Origin: Pseudotabrizicola sp.
GTDB lineage: Bacteria; Pseudomonadota; Alphaproteobacteria; Rhodobacterales; Rhodobacteraceae
Direction of reading: 5' to 3'
DNA length: 64,000 nt
NCBI RefSeq assembly: GCF_030656345.1
Contig: NZ_JAUSNR010000026.1
Location: 186,001-250,000, forward strand
Positions 42,771 to 51,930 of this stretch are shown here, one piece after another. Positions within the stretch are counted from its first letter, which is position 1. Every line of letters starts with the position of its first letter. Under the pieces are notes generated by a model. That model saw nothing but the letters and a program-made list of their open reading frames with translations, searched no databases and was not told the DNA's origin. The translations under genes were made by a program, and so were the position numbers.

Positions 42771-44225
42771 TCAGTAAGGGGAATCGACCGGGCCCATGCC
42801 GACATAGACCGATTTGATCTGGGTATAGTGCTGCACCGCCGCATGGCCGTTTTCCCGCCCCACGCCCGAGGCTTTCATGCCGCCAAACGGTGCCTCCACG
42901 GGCGTCAGGTTATAGGCGTTGATCCAGCAGGTACCTGCCTGCAACTGGCCGATGACCCGGTGGGCGCGGGTCAGATCGGCGGTGAACACACCCGCCGCCA
43001 GCCCGAATTCGGTGGCATTGGCGCGGGTGACCGCCTCTGCCTCGGTGTCGAAATCAAGCACGGCCATCACCGGGCCGAAGACTTCTTCGCGCGCAATCGT
43101 CATGTCATCGGTAACATCGGCGAAAACGGTGGGCTGCACATAATAGCCGGTGTTCAGCGCCGCACGCCCGCCGCCGGTGATCAGCCGCGCGCCTTCGGCT
43201 TTGGCGGTGTCAATATAGCCCATCACCTTGGTCAGCTGCGCGTCAGACACCAACGGCCCCATCTGCGTCGTATCATCCTGCGGATCGCCCAGAACCATGA
43301 CCTCTGACCGGGCTTTCAGGCGGGACAGGAAGGCATCCTTGATGCCCTTTTGCACGAAAACCCGTGTGCCGTTGCTGCACACCTGCCCGGCCGAATAGAA
43401 ATTGGCCATCATCGCGGCGCCAACGGCATCTTCAAGGCTGGCATCATCAAAGATGATCAGGGGCGATTTTCCGCCCAGTTCCATCGTGACATGGCGCATC
43501 CCCCCGGCAGCCGCCGCATAGACCTTGCGCCCGGTGGGCACCGACCCGGTAAGCGAGACCTTGGCGACGCGGCCATCCGTTACCAACGCCCCCCCCACGG
43601 TGCCCCTGCCCTGCAGCACATTGAACAGGCCCGCTGGCAGACCGGCCTCAATATAGATCTCCGCCAGTTTCAGCGCGCCAAGCGGGGTGACCTCGGACGG
43701 TTTGAACACCATCGCATTGCCAAGCGCCAAAGCAGGCGCAGATTTCCAGCAGGCGATCTGGCTGGGGTAATTCCACGCTCCGATGCCGACGCAAACCCCC
43801 AAAGGTTCGCGGAGGGTGTAGACGAAATCACTGCCCAGCGGGATCGTCTCACCCGTCACCGTCGGTGCAAGTCCCGCGAAATACTCCAGCGCATCGGCCC
43901 CCGAGGGCCAGTCGGCAAAGCGGGTTTCCTGAATGGGTTTGCCGGTGTCAAGCGTTTCCAGCTGCGCCAGCTCTTCGCCCCGGTCGCGGATCATGTCGGC
44001 GGCGCGGCGCAGGATGCGGGCACGGTCGACCGGGCGGGTGGCGGCCCATGCGGCCTGCGCGCGGGTGGCCGAGGACAGGGCACGGTCGATCAGTGCCGGT
44101 GTCGCCTCATGCAGGCGGGCGATCACCGCGCCGGTGGCGGGATAGATCACATCGATGGCCGCGCCTGCGGTGTCTTCGACGTAAGCCCCATCGATGAAAT
44201 GGCTGGCGGTTGGTTGCGCTTTCAT
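42771..44225 (-). CDS. betB: Betaine aldehyde dehydrogenase
   Basis: A 484-residue NAD(P)-dependent aldehyde dehydrogenase that converts betaine aldehyde to glycine betaine. [15 protein letters not shown] opens the protein. [20 protein letters not shown] is the cofactor region, [10 protein letters not shown] is the Rossmann loop, [11 protein letters not shown] contains the catalytic glutamate and [16 protein letters not shown] contains the catalytic cysteine. Placement between betI (4-bp overlap) and betA makes the substrate assignment firm. The length matches BetB at about 485. Confidence 0.95.
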   Translation of the reverse strand: MKAQPTASHFIDGAYVEDTAGAAIDVIYPATGAVIARLHEATPALIDRALSSATRAQAAWAATRPVDRARILRRAADMIRDRGEELAQLETLDTGKPIQETRFADWPSGADALEYFAGLAPTVTGETIPLGSDFVYTLREPLGVCVGIGAWNYPSQIACWKSAPALALGNAMVFKPSEVTPLGALKLAEIYIEAGLPAGLFNVLQGRGTVGGALVTDGRVAKVSLTGSVPTGRKVYAAAAGGMRHVTMELGGKSPLIIFDDASLEDAVGAAMMANFYSAGQVCSNGTRVFVQKGIKDAFLSRLKARSEVMVLGDPQDDTTQMGPLVSDAQLTKVMGYIDTAKAEGARLITGGGRAALNTGYYVQPTVFADVTDDMTIAREEVFGPVMAVLDFDTEAEAVTRANATEFGLAAGVFTADLTRAHRVIGQLQAGTCWINAYNLTPVEAPFGGMKASGVGRENGHAAVQHYTQIKSVYVGMGPVDSPY

Positions 44226-44806
44226 GCGTCATCCCCCGTAAGATGTGAATTCAGATAGTTGAGCGCGGTGGCCACCGCCGCCGCGCCATCGGGCGGGCCG
44301 GATTTCAGCACCTCGCGCAAGTAAAGCCCGTCGATCAGCGCGCCCAGCCCATCGGCCAGAGCCGCAGCCTTGTCCCCGGCCAGCGGGCGCAGGCAGGCCA
44401 TCAGGTTCGACCGCAACCGACGCTGATAGATCGCCAGCAGCCGCCGTGCCTGTGGCACGGTCTGCGCCAGAACCCAGAAATTCAGCCAGGCCCCCACCGC
44501 CTCGCGCCGGAAGTTGCCGGGACTGAAACTGGCGCGCAGAATCGCGCCCAGACGCGCCTCTGGCCCTTGGGTCGCGGCAAGCGCGCCCCGCACCTCGGCC
44601 CCGTACAGAGACAGGATGTGGCGCATGGCGGCCAGAAACATCTCTTCCTTGGACCCAAAGTAATGATGCGCCAAAGCGGGTGACATGCCCGCCCGCCGCG
44701 CGATCTGGGAGACCGTCACGTCCAGAGAGCCGGCCCGCCCGATCTCTGCGATCGTGGCTTTGACCAGCGCGTCCTTTCGGATAGGCTCCATCCCGAGTTT
44801 GGGCAT
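44222..44806 (-). CDS. betI: BetI choline-responsive TetR-family repressor
   Basis: A 194-residue TetR-type regulator. [22 protein letters not shown] and [20 protein letters not shown] form the N-terminal helix-turn-helix typical of BetI (the invariant GMSP...HYFGSKEEM). BetI represses the bet genes, and choline relieves repression. The start at 44806 gives the standard BetI beginning; the 24 extra upstream codons would cover the divergent promoter. It overlaps betB by 4 bp. The BetI-like palindrome at 44859-44872 lies in the 89-bp space to choX and could control both directions. Confidence 0.92.
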   Translation of the reverse strand: MPKLGMEPIRKDALVKATIAEIGRAGSLDVTVSQIARRAGMSPALAHHYFGSKEEMFLAAMRHILSLYGAEVRGALAATQGPEARLGAILRASFSPGNFRREAVGAWLNFWVLAQTVPQARRLLAIYQRRLRSNLMACLRPLAGDKAAALADGLGALIDGLYLREVLKSGPPDGAAAVATALNYLNSHLTGDDA

Positions 44807-44858
44807 TCTGGTGTGACCTTGTGGAAATTCCTTGCCAAACCAAGTAAGCTTGAAGTTC

Positions 44859-44872
44859 ATTGACTCGTCAAT
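44859..44872. promoter_or_regulatory. BetI-like operator in the betI-choX divergent region
   Basis: ATTGAC-TC-GTCAAT is a 14-bp inverted repeat with 6-bp perfect arms. Known BetI operators in proteobacteria contain ATTGA...TCAAT half-sites, which this matches. It lies 53 bp before betI and 24 bp before choX, so a bound repressor could act on both promoters. Confidence 0.65.
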
Positions 44873-44895
44873 CAACAAAAAACAGGGAATGCCAC

Positions 44896-45825
44896 ATGAC
44901 CCTCCGTTCCACCCTTCTGGCCACCACCGTCACCTTTGCTTTCGCCGGCAGCGCCTTTGCCGCCAGTTGCGACAAGGTGATTTTCTCGGACGTCGGCTGG
45001 ACCGACATCACCGCCACCACCGCCGCCGCGACGGTGGTTCTTGACGCCTTGGGCTATCAGACCGAAATCAAACTGCTGTCGGTGCCGGTGACCTATACCG
45101 GCATGGCGGGCAATGACATCGACGTGTTCCTCGGCAACTGGATGCCGACGATGGAGGCCGATATCGCCCCATATCGTGAGGCAGGCACGGTCGACACGGT
45201 GCGCACCAATCTGGAAGGCGCGAAATACACGCTGGCGACCAATGCCGCGGGGGCCGCCCTTGGCATCGCCGATTTCAACGACATCGCGCCGCATAAAGAC
45301 GCGCTCGGCGGCCAGATCTACGGGATCGAGCCGGGCAATGACGGCAACCGGCTGATCCTCGACATGATCGAGGGCGGGCCTTTCGGGCTGGACGGGTTCA
45401 AGATCGTCGAATCCTCGGAACAGGGGATGCTGTCGGCGGTGACGCGGGCCGACCGTGACGGCAAGCCGATCGTGTTTCTGGGCTGGGAACCGCACCCGAT
45501 GAACGCCAATTTTGATCTGACCTATCTGACCGGCGGCGATGATTACTTCGGCCCCGATCTGGGCGGAGCCGTGGTGGCCACCAACACCCGCGCGGGCTAT
45601 GTCGCGGAATGCCCGAATACCGGCAAGCTGTTGCAGAACCTGTCCTTTACGCTGGCCATGGAGAATGAGATCATGGGGGCGATCCTGAATGACGGCGAGG
45701 ACCCGGCGGCTGCGGCAAAGACCTGGCTCGCCGCCAATCCGGCGGCCTGGGAGGCCTGGCTGGACGGCGTGACCACCAAGGATGGCGGCGACGCAAAGGC
45801 CGCCGTGGCTGCCGCGCTGAACTGA
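44896..45825 (+). CDS. choX: Choline ABC transporter substrate-binding protein
   Basis: A 309-residue periplasmic binding protein with a signal peptide (MTLRSTLLATTVTFAFAGSAFA). The mature protein begins ASCDKVIFSDVGWTDITATT, typical of ChoX/ProX-like type II binding proteins for quaternary amines. VFLGNWMPTMEADI and FLGWEPHPMNANFDLTYL include aromatic residues that may form the choline-binding cage. It is the first gene of choXWV and faces betI. GGGAA before the ATG at 44896 and the signal peptide set the start, 36 bp inside the open frame. Confidence 0.93.
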   Translation: MTLRSTLLATTVTFAFAGSAFAASCDKVIFSDVGWTDITATTAAATVVLDALGYQTEIKLLSVPVTYTGMAGNDIDVFLGNWMPTMEADIAPYREAGTVDTVRTNLEGAKYTLATNAAGAALGIADFNDIAPHKDALGGQIYGIEPGNDGNRLILDMIEGGPFGLDGFKIVESSEQGMLSAVTRADRDGKPIVFLGWEPHPMNANFDLTYLTGGDDYFGPDLGGAVVATNTRAGYVAECPNTGKLLQNLSFTLAMENEIMGAILNDGEDPAAAAKTWLAANPAAWEAWLDGVTTKDGGDAKAAVAAALN

Positions 45826-45863
45826 CGGTGACCATGAACTGAACGTCACTCTGGCGGAACATC

Positions 45864-45914
45864 CCGGGGGCTTCGCGCCCCCGGACCCCCGCGGAGTATT
45901 TTCGTCAAGATGAA
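45864..45914. repeat. Dispersed palindromic element, copy F (half) with GC hairpin, between choX and choW
   Basis: A hairpin with stem CCGGGGGC/GCCCCCGG and loop TTCGC at 45864-45884 is followed by one arm of the element (45894-45914, GAGTATTTTC...AAGATGAA). The second arm is missing. It lies 38 bp after choX and ends 16 bp before choW, so it could reduce choWV expression relative to choX or protect the choX mRNA end (inference). Confidence 0.82.
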
Positions 45915-45930
45915 TGGGCACGGGATTTGC

Positions 45931-46761
45931 ATGGATTGGCTGACTGATCACAAGATTCCCGTCGGCAGGACCGCGAAAGCGGTGTTTGACTGGCTGAACA
46001 ACAATATGGCCGGGGTGTTCGACGCCATTTCCGATGTGATGGAGGCGATGATTGCCGCCATCCTGTGGGCCCTGTCGACGCCACATCCTCTGATCATTGT
46101 TGCGGTTTTTGTTGCCCTGACATGGGCGCTGCAACGGCGCTGGACGGTGGCGCTGGGGGTGCTGATCGGATTTTTGTTCATCCTCAATCAGGGCTATTGG
46201 ATGGCCACGATGGAAAGCCTGACTCTGATTCTGTCCGCCTGCGTGGTCTGCATGGGAATCGGCGTGCCGATCGGCATCGCCACCGCGCACCGGCCCCGGC
46301 TGTATGCCGCGATGTCGCCGGTGCTGGACCTGATGCAGACGCTGCCGACCTTCGTCTATCTGATCCCGGCCATCGTGTTCTTTGGCCTTGGCATGGTGCC
46401 GGGGCTGATCGCCACAGTGATCTTCGTCCTGCCCGCGCCGATCCGGCTGACGCATCTGGGGGTGTCCTCCACCCCCACGCCGCTGCTGGAGGCGGCAACC
46501 GCCTTTGGGGCCACCCCCAGCCAGAGGTTGTGGAAGGTGGAACTGCCCTATGCGCTGCCGCAGATCATGGCGGGGCTGAACCAGACCATCATGCTGTCGC
46601 TGTCGATGGTGGTGATTGCGGCTTTGGTTGGGGCCAACGGGTTGGGCGTGCCGGTGGTACGGGCGCTGAATTCGGTCAACACCTCGCTGGGGTTTGAATC
46701 GGGCTTCATCATCGTGGTGGTGGCCATCATTCTGGACCGGATGCTGAGGGTGCGGTCATGA
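45931..46761 (+). CDS. choW: Choline ABC transporter permease
   Basis: A 276-residue inner-membrane protein of the ProW/OpuAB family with about six hydrophobic segments. WLTDHKIPVGRTAKAVFDWLNNNMAGVFDAISDVM is the characteristic N-terminus, and AATAFGATPSQRLWKVELPYALPQIMAG is the EAA loop that docks on the ATPase. The start at 45931 (MDWLTDHKI) matches family proteins; the ATG at 45910 lies within the half palindromic element and is probably not used. It overlaps choV by 4 bp. Confidence 0.92.
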   Translation: MDWLTDHKIPVGRTAKAVFDWLNNNMAGVFDAISDVMEAMIAAILWALSTPHPLIIVAVFVALTWALQRRWTVALGVLIGFLFILNQGYWMATMESLTLILSACVVCMGIGVPIGIATAHRPRLYAAMSPVLDLMQTLPTFVYLIPAIVFFGLGMVPGLIATVIFVLPAPIRLTHLGVSSTPTPLLEAATAFGATPSQRLWKVELPYALPQIMAGLNQTIMLSLSMVVIAALVGANGLGVPVVRALNSVNTSLGFESGFIIVVVAIILDRMLRVRS

Positions 46762-47783
46762 ACGCCGTTGAATTTGACCGGGTGTCGATTGTCTTTGGCG
46801 ATCATCCGGAGCGTGCCCTGCCGCTGATGGATCAGGGGCAGAGCCGGGCCGAAGTACAGGCAAAAACCGGGCAGGTGCTGGGCGTGCATGATTGCAGCCT
46901 GACCGTGGCCACCGGTGAAATTCTGGTGCTGATGGGACTGTCCGGATCGGGCAAATCTACGCTGCTGCGGGCGGTCAACGGGCTGAACCCTGTGGTGCGC
47001 GGACGGGTGCTGGTGCGTGACGGCGACTGGAGCTGCGATGTCGCCAGTGCCGCGCCCGCCGAATTGCTGAAGGTGCGGCGCGAATGCATTGCCATGGTGT
47101 TTCAGGCTTTTGGCCTGCTGCCCTGGCGCACGGTGCGCGAAAATGTCGGGCTGGGGCTGGAGCTTGCGGGGCAGAATGCAGCGCAGCGACGGGCACGCGT
47201 CGATGAGCAGCTGGCGCTGGTGAACCTGACACAATGGGCCGACCGCAAGGTGGGTGAGCTGTCAGGCGGCATGCAGCAACGCGTCGGCCTTGCCCGCGCC
47301 TTTGTCACCGAAGCGCCGATCCTGCTGATGGACGAGCCGTTTTCGGCACTGGACCCGCTGATCCGGGCGAAACTGCAGGACGAGCTGCTGGACCTGCAGG
47401 CCAAGCTGAAACGCACCATCATCTTCGTCAGCCATGATCTGGACGAGGCGTTCAAGATCGGCAACCGCATCGCGCTGATGGAGGGCGGGCGGATCGTGCA
47501 GACCGGCACCGCGCGCGACATCATCGCCAACCCGGTAGACGCCTATGTGCAGGACTTCGTCGCCCATATGAACCCGCTGTCAGTGCTGACCGCGCGCGAT
47601 GTGATGGTGGCGGGGCAGACCGATGCCAGCCATGTGGTTGGCCCGGAAACCCCGGTGCGCGAGATCATGGCCGCGATGCGCGACGGTGTGGCCGAAATGG
47701 CGGTGGAGGAGCACGGCGCGCGCATCGGGGTGCTGCGCGCCGGGGCCGTGATGGGGCGGCTGATCAACCCGCGAACTGGGTGA
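46758..47783 (+). CDS. choV: Choline ABC transporter ATP-binding protein
   Basis: A 341-residue ATPase of the ProV/OpuAA type. GLSGSGKSTLLRAVNGLNP is Walker A (about residues 58-76), VFQAFGLLPWRTVRENVGLG is the Q-loop region, LSGGMQQRVGLARAF is the signature, ILLMDEPFSALDPLIRAKL is Walker B and FVSHDLDEA contains the switch histidine. The C-terminal 70 residues (ARDVMVAGQTDASHVVG...VLRAGAVMGRLI) look like a single CBS-like regulatory domain. It completes choXWV and ends 14 bp from the convergent topA stop. Confidence 0.93.
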   Translation: MNAVEFDRVSIVFGDHPERALPLMDQGQSRAEVQAKTGQVLGVHDCSLTVATGEILVLMGLSGSGKSTLLRAVNGLNPVVRGRVLVRDGDWSCDVASAAPAELLKVRRECIAMVFQAFGLLPWRTVRENVGLGLELAGQNAAQRRARVDEQLALVNLTQWADRKVGELSGGMQQRVGLARAFVTEAPILLMDEPFSALDPLIRAKLQDELLDLQAKLKRTIIFVSHDLDEAFKIGNRIALMEGGRIVQTGTARDIIANPVDAYVQDFVAHMNPLSVLTARDVMVAGQTDASHVVGPETPVREIMAAMRDGVAEMAVEEHGARIGVLRAGAVMGRLINPRTG

Positions 47784-47797
47784 TCAAGGCGGGGTGA

Positions 47798-50449
47798 TCA
47801 CTCGGCAGCCTTGGGCGTGGCTTTTTTAGCCGCAGGCTTTTTAGCCGCCGGTTTTGCCGCCGCAGTCTTGGCCGGAACCTTCTTAACAGGCGCTTTCTTG
47901 GCCGCAGGCTTCGCAGCCTTTTCCGCTGCTGGCGCGGCCTTTTTGGCTGCTGCCTTTTTCGGTGCCGCCTTCTTCTTGCCCGGCGATTTGGCCAGCTTTT
48001 CCGAAATCAGCTCCAGCGCCTGATCCAGATTGATGTCCTCGGGCACGATCTCTTTCGGAATGGTCGCATTGACCTTTTCCCATTTGATATAAGGACCATA
48101 GCGCCCCGGCATCACGGTGATCGCCCCGCCATCGGGGTGGTCGCCCAAGGCCTTGATCGGCTCTGCCGGAGCGCTCGCCCCGCGCCCGCGGCTGGCCTTT
48201 TGCGCCAGCACTTCCATCGCGCGGTTCATGCCGATGGTGAAGACCTCTTCAACATCGGGGATGTTGGCATAGACCTTGCCATGCTTGACATATGGGCCGT
48301 AGCGCCCGATCGCGGCCTCTACCGGCTCACCATCCTCGGGGTGCTGCCCGATCAGCCGGGGTAAGGACAGCAATTCCAGCGCGCGTTCCAGCGTCAGGCT
48401 TTCCGCGCCCCAGCCCTTGGGCAGGCTGGCGCGGTCGGGTTTGGGCTGTTCCTCCGTCGCCTCGCCACGCTGGACGTAAGGGCCAAAGCGGCCCGCCCGC
48501 AGCGAAATCGGCAGGCCGTTTTCATCATTGCCAAGAATCCGGCCATCCGCCCCGCCCGCATCTTCGCCGCCCGAAATCGGGCGGGTGTAGCGGCATTCGG
48601 GATAGTTGCCGCAGCCGATAAACGCCGACCCCGAGCGCGCGGTTTTCAGATGCAGCCGACCCGTGCCACAAGTGGGGCAGATCCGCGGATCTGATCCATC
48701 AGCCCGCAGCGGATACAGATGCGGCGACAGGAATTCGTCAATCTTTTCCAGCACCTCGCCGATCCGCAGATCGGCGGTTTCGGCCACGGCGGCCGAGAAG
48801 TCGCGCCAGAACCGCTCCAGCACATCCTTGTAATCCAGCGTGCCCGCAGACACGTCATCAAGCTGGTTTTCCAGATCGGCAGTGAAATCATACTCGACAT
48901 AGCGGCGGAAATAATTGGTCAGAAACGCCGTGACCAGCCGCCCCTTGTCTTCCGGGATCAGCCGGTTCTTGTCCTTGCGGACATATTCCCGGTCCTGAAT
49001 GGTGGACAGGACCGAGGCATAGGTCGATGGCCGCCCGATGCCCAGTTCTTCCATGCGCTTGACCAGCGTCGCCTCGGTATAGCGCGGGGGGGGCTGGGTG
49101 AAATGCTGTTCGGGCGAAATGTCGCGCTTTTCCGCCGGCTCGCCTTGCATGATCTGCGGCAGGCGGCCACCCTCTTCATCCTCGTCATCGCGGCCTTCGT
49201 CATAGACCTTGAGGAAACCGTCGAATTGCACCACCTGCCCCGTGGCGCGCAGCGTCACCTGCGCGTCAGCACTGCCGACATCCACCGTGGTGCGTTCGAG
49301 CCGCGCCGCTGCCATCTGGCTGGCGATCGTGCGCTTCCAGATCAGGTCATACAGGTTCGCCTGATCCTTTTCCGACAGGCGCAGCTTTTCCGGTGCCGCC
49401 GCCATCTCGGTCGGGCGGATACACTCGTGGGCTTCCTGCGCGTTCTTGGCCTTGTTCTTGTAGATCCGTGGCTGGTCCGGCACATAGGCCGCGCCAAAGC
49501 GGTCCTTGATCGCCTCACGCGCCTGCGTCACCGCCTCGGGGGCCATGTCGATGCCATCGGTCCGCATATAGGTGATGTGCCCGGCCTCATACAGCCGCTG
49601 CGCCGTGCTCATGCACTGCTTGGCCCCCATGCCCAGCTTGCGGCTGGCCTCTTGCTGCAGGGTCGAGGTCATGAAGGGCGGATAGGGGTTGCGGGTGGCG
49701 GGCTTGGCCTCCACCGACTGCACGGTCAAGGTTCGGGAAGTGACAGCCTGCACTGCCAGTTCGGCCGCCTCCGACGTGGTAATGTCGAATTTGTCCAACT
49801 TCTTGCCGCCAAGCACGGTCAGCCGCGCCTCAAACTCCTGCCCGCGCGGGGTGACCAGCACCGCCCGCACCGACCAGTATTCGCGGGCACGGAATGCCTC
49901 CACCTCCATCTCACGCTCGACGATCAGGCGCAGGCAGACCGATTGCACGCGGCCCGCCGATTTCGACCCCGGCAGCTTGCGCCACAGCACGGGCGACAGG
50001 GTAAAGCCCACCAGATAATCCAGCGCGCGCCGGGCCAGATACGCCTCGACCAGCGGCGTGTCGATCTCACGCGGGTTTTTCATCGCCAGCGTCACCGCAT
50101 CCTTGGTGATGGCGTTGAAAGTGACGCGCGACACGGTTTTGCCCTTCTTCAGGCTGCCCGCCAGCGCCTCACGCAGGTGCCAGGAAATCGCCTCACCTTC
50201 GCGGTCAGGGTCGGTTGCCAGGATCAGGGTGTCGTCGGTTTTCAGCGCTTCGGTGATGGCGCGGATGTGCTTTTTGCTGTCCGCCGCCACTTCCCATTTC
50301 ATCGCGAAATCATGCTCGGTATCGACCGACCCGTCCTTTGGCGGCAGGTCGCGGACATGGCCGTAAGAGGCCAGAACCGTATAGTCGGACCCAAGATATT
50401 TGTTGATTGTCTTGGCCTTGGCAGGAGATTCGACTACGACGACGGCCAT
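47798..50449 (-). CDS. topA: DNA topoisomerase I with Lys/Ala-rich tail
   Basis: An 883-residue type IA topoisomerase that relaxes negative supercoils. AVVVVESPAKAKTINKYLGSD opens the TOPRIM domain, LATDPDREGEAISWHL is its acidic motif, and ITYMRTDGID holds the active-site tyrosine. A four-cysteine zinc ribbon lies in CPTCGTGRLHLK...GCGNYPECRYTRP near residues 605-640, followed by several TopA C-terminal repeats (GRYGPYVKHGK, GRYGPYIKWEK). The last 60 residues are Lys/Ala/Pro repeats like histone H1, probably binding DNA. The start at 50449 gives the family N-terminus. It lies downstream of dprA. Confidence 0.96.
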   Translation of the reverse strand: MAVVVVESPAKAKTINKYLGSDYTVLASYGHVRDLPPKDGSVDTEHDFAMKWEVAADSKKHIRAITEALKTDDTLILATDPDREGEAISWHLREALAGSLKKGKTVSRVTFNAITKDAVTLAMKNPREIDTPLVEAYLARRALDYLVGFTLSPVLWRKLPGSKSAGRVQSVCLRLIVEREMEVEAFRAREYWSVRAVLVTPRGQEFEARLTVLGGKKLDKFDITTSEAAELAVQAVTSRTLTVQSVEAKPATRNPYPPFMTSTLQQEASRKLGMGAKQCMSTAQRLYEAGHITYMRTDGIDMAPEAVTQAREAIKDRFGAAYVPDQPRIYKNKAKNAQEAHECIRPTEMAAAPEKLRLSEKDQANLYDLIWKRTIASQMAAARLERTTVDVGSADAQVTLRATGQVVQFDGFLKVYDEGRDDEDEEGGRLPQIMQGEPAEKRDISPEQHFTQPPPRYTEATLVKRMEELGIGRPSTYASVLSTIQDREYVRKDKNRLIPEDKGRLVTAFLTNYFRRYVEYDFTADLENQLDDVSAGTLDYKDVLERFWRDFSAAVAETADLRIGEVLEKIDEFLSPHLYPLRADGSDPRICPTCGTGRLHLKTARSGSAFIGCGNYPECRYTRPISGGEDAGGADGRILGNDENGLPISLRAGRFGPYVQRGEATEEQPKPDRASLPKGWGAESLTLERALELLSLPRLIGQHPEDGEPVEAAIGRYGPYVKHGKVYANIPDVEEVFTIGMNRAMEVLAQKASRGRGASAPAEPIKALGDHPDGGAITVMPGRYGPYIKWEKVNATIPKEIVPEDINLDQALELISEKLAKSPGKKKAAPKKAAAKKAAPAAEKAAKPAAKKAPVKKVPAKTAAAKPAAKKPAAKKATPKAAE

Positions 50450-50584
50450 GAAATTCCCTTTTTGCACGAAAGCCCCGAGAGGCGCGGCAAGATGTGGGCG
50501 AAGCGGTGTGAATGTCAATGCAACAATCCGCGCAACAATCCGCGCACCACTCTGCGGGGCGTTCCGGCCCGTCAGCCCGCCCTG

Positions 50585-51730
50585 TCAGTCCACGCGGCTG
50601 AGCAGCCCACCGGGCGCGCGGTGCACGCGGCCATCGAGTTCCAGCGTCAGCAGATGCTGGGCCACCGTGGCGGGGGGCATCGACAGGTCGCGGATCAGCT
50701 GATCCTCGGCCAGCGGGCTTGGCCCCAGCCGCGACAGGATCTGGCTGTGCACTGCCGCAATTTCGGGCAACGGGCGCCGCGCCGGGCTGGGGCCGGGAAC
50801 CGGGTCGGCCACAGGTTCGGGCGGGGGGGCCGGAAAGTCGACCACGGTGCCGCCGATTGATTCGAGCACATCGGCAGGCCCGCGGATCAGCGTGGCCCCG
50901 TCGCGCAGCAGCATGTTGCAGCCTGCCGCGCGGGCATCAAACGGATGGCCCGGCACCACCAGCACATCGCGCCCCTGATCCAGCGCAGTTTTCGCGGTGA
51001 TGAGAGAGCCGGAGCGGGATGCCGCCTCGACCACCACCACGGCGCGCGACAGGCCCGACACGATGCGGTTGCGTTGCGGGAAATGCCGCGCCTGCGGTTG
51101 CAGGCCCATGGGCTGTTCCGACACAAGGCAGCCCTGTTCGGCGATCTGCGCCATCAGCCGGGCGTTTTCTTCCGGGTAGGCCACATCAACCCCGCCCGCC
51201 TGCACCGCCACGGTGCCGGTCAGCAACGTCGCCTCATGCACCGCCGTATCGATGCCGCGCGCCAGACCGGACACGGTGACAAACCCGGCCTGCGCCACGC
51301 CATCGGCCAGACGCCGCGCCATGCGCAGCCCCAGAGAAGAGGCGTTGCGCGCCCCAACCAGCGCCACCAGCGGGCGGTGCAGCAGCGCCGCATCGCCCAT
51401 GATCCAAAGCACCGGCGGCGCATCGGGCAGGTCGCACAGCGGCAGCGGATAGGCCCCGGCCCCCCACACAATCAGCTGCGCCCCGGCGGCGCGGCCCTGT
51501 GCGAGTTCGTGGCGGGCCACTTCGACCGGGCAGACGGCGTAGTTTTCCACCCCCGCCGCGCGGGCCACATCCGGCAGGGCGGCCAGTGCCGCCCGCGCAG
51601 AACCATGTTCGGCCAGCAGCCGGTGCCAGGTGACCGGCCCCACCCGTCGGGAACGAATGAGACGAAGGCAATCCACAGGATCATCGTCCAGGGGTGTGGG
51701 GTGGGGTGTGGGTTTGGATGTCAGTCCCAT
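50585..51730 (-). CDS. dprA: DNA-processing protein DprA
   Basis: A 381-residue protein that binds incoming single-stranded DNA and loads RecA during natural transformation. LVALVGARNASSLGLRMARR and GFVTVSGLARGIDTAVHEATL mark the Rossmann-like DprA fold. FPQRNRIVSGLSRAVVVVEAASRSGSLITA and LVVPGHPFDARAAGCNMLLRDGA complete the nucleotide- and DNA-binding sites. The C-terminal 70 residues (LSMPPATVAQHLLTLELDGRVH) form a winged helix. The N-terminal SAM-like region (LRLIRSRRVGPVTWHRLLAEHG) is also present. It precedes topA by 135 bp on the same strand, a conserved order. Confidence 0.94.
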   Translation of the reverse strand: MGLTSKPTPHPTPLDDDPVDCLRLIRSRRVGPVTWHRLLAEHGSARAALAALPDVARAAGVENYAVCPVEVARHELAQGRAAGAQLIVWGAGAYPLPLCDLPDAPPVLWIMGDAALLHRPLVALVGARNASSLGLRMARRLADGVAQAGFVTVSGLARGIDTAVHEATLLTGTVAVQAGGVDVAYPEENARLMAQIAEQGCLVSEQPMGLQPQARHFPQRNRIVSGLSRAVVVVEAASRSGSLITAKTALDQGRDVLVVPGHPFDARAAGCNMLLRDGATLIRGPADVLESIGGTVVDFPAPPPEPVADPVPGPSPARRPLPEIAAVHSQILSRLGPSPLAEDQLIRDLSMPPATVAQHLLTLELDGRVHRAPGGLLSRVD

Positions 51731-51930
51731 GTCCGCCTCGCCTCATTCGCAGGGCCAGACTGCACCGGGTAAGGTTAACAGCAGGTGAATCGCAAAACCC
51801 ATGCAGGCGTTTTTAAGGCAACTCGACGAAAACAGGCCGCCACCTGTCGGGAAGACGATAGACGCCGCAGCAAAAGTTTGATCAAATATCAACCAACGGT
51901 CCATGTCGGGCCAGATGGGAGCGCCAAGCC

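Noticed and set aside
48719..50860. A 713-codon plus-strand frame opposite topA
   Set aside because: Antisense shadow of topA with Arg/His-rich composition and no recognisable motif.
51878..51892. TTGAT-CAAAT-ATCAA upstream of gabT as an FNR/Dnr box
   Set aside because: FNR-type sites need a 4-bp spacer (TTGAT-N4-ATCAA) and here it is 5 bp. No anaerobic gene context supports it.
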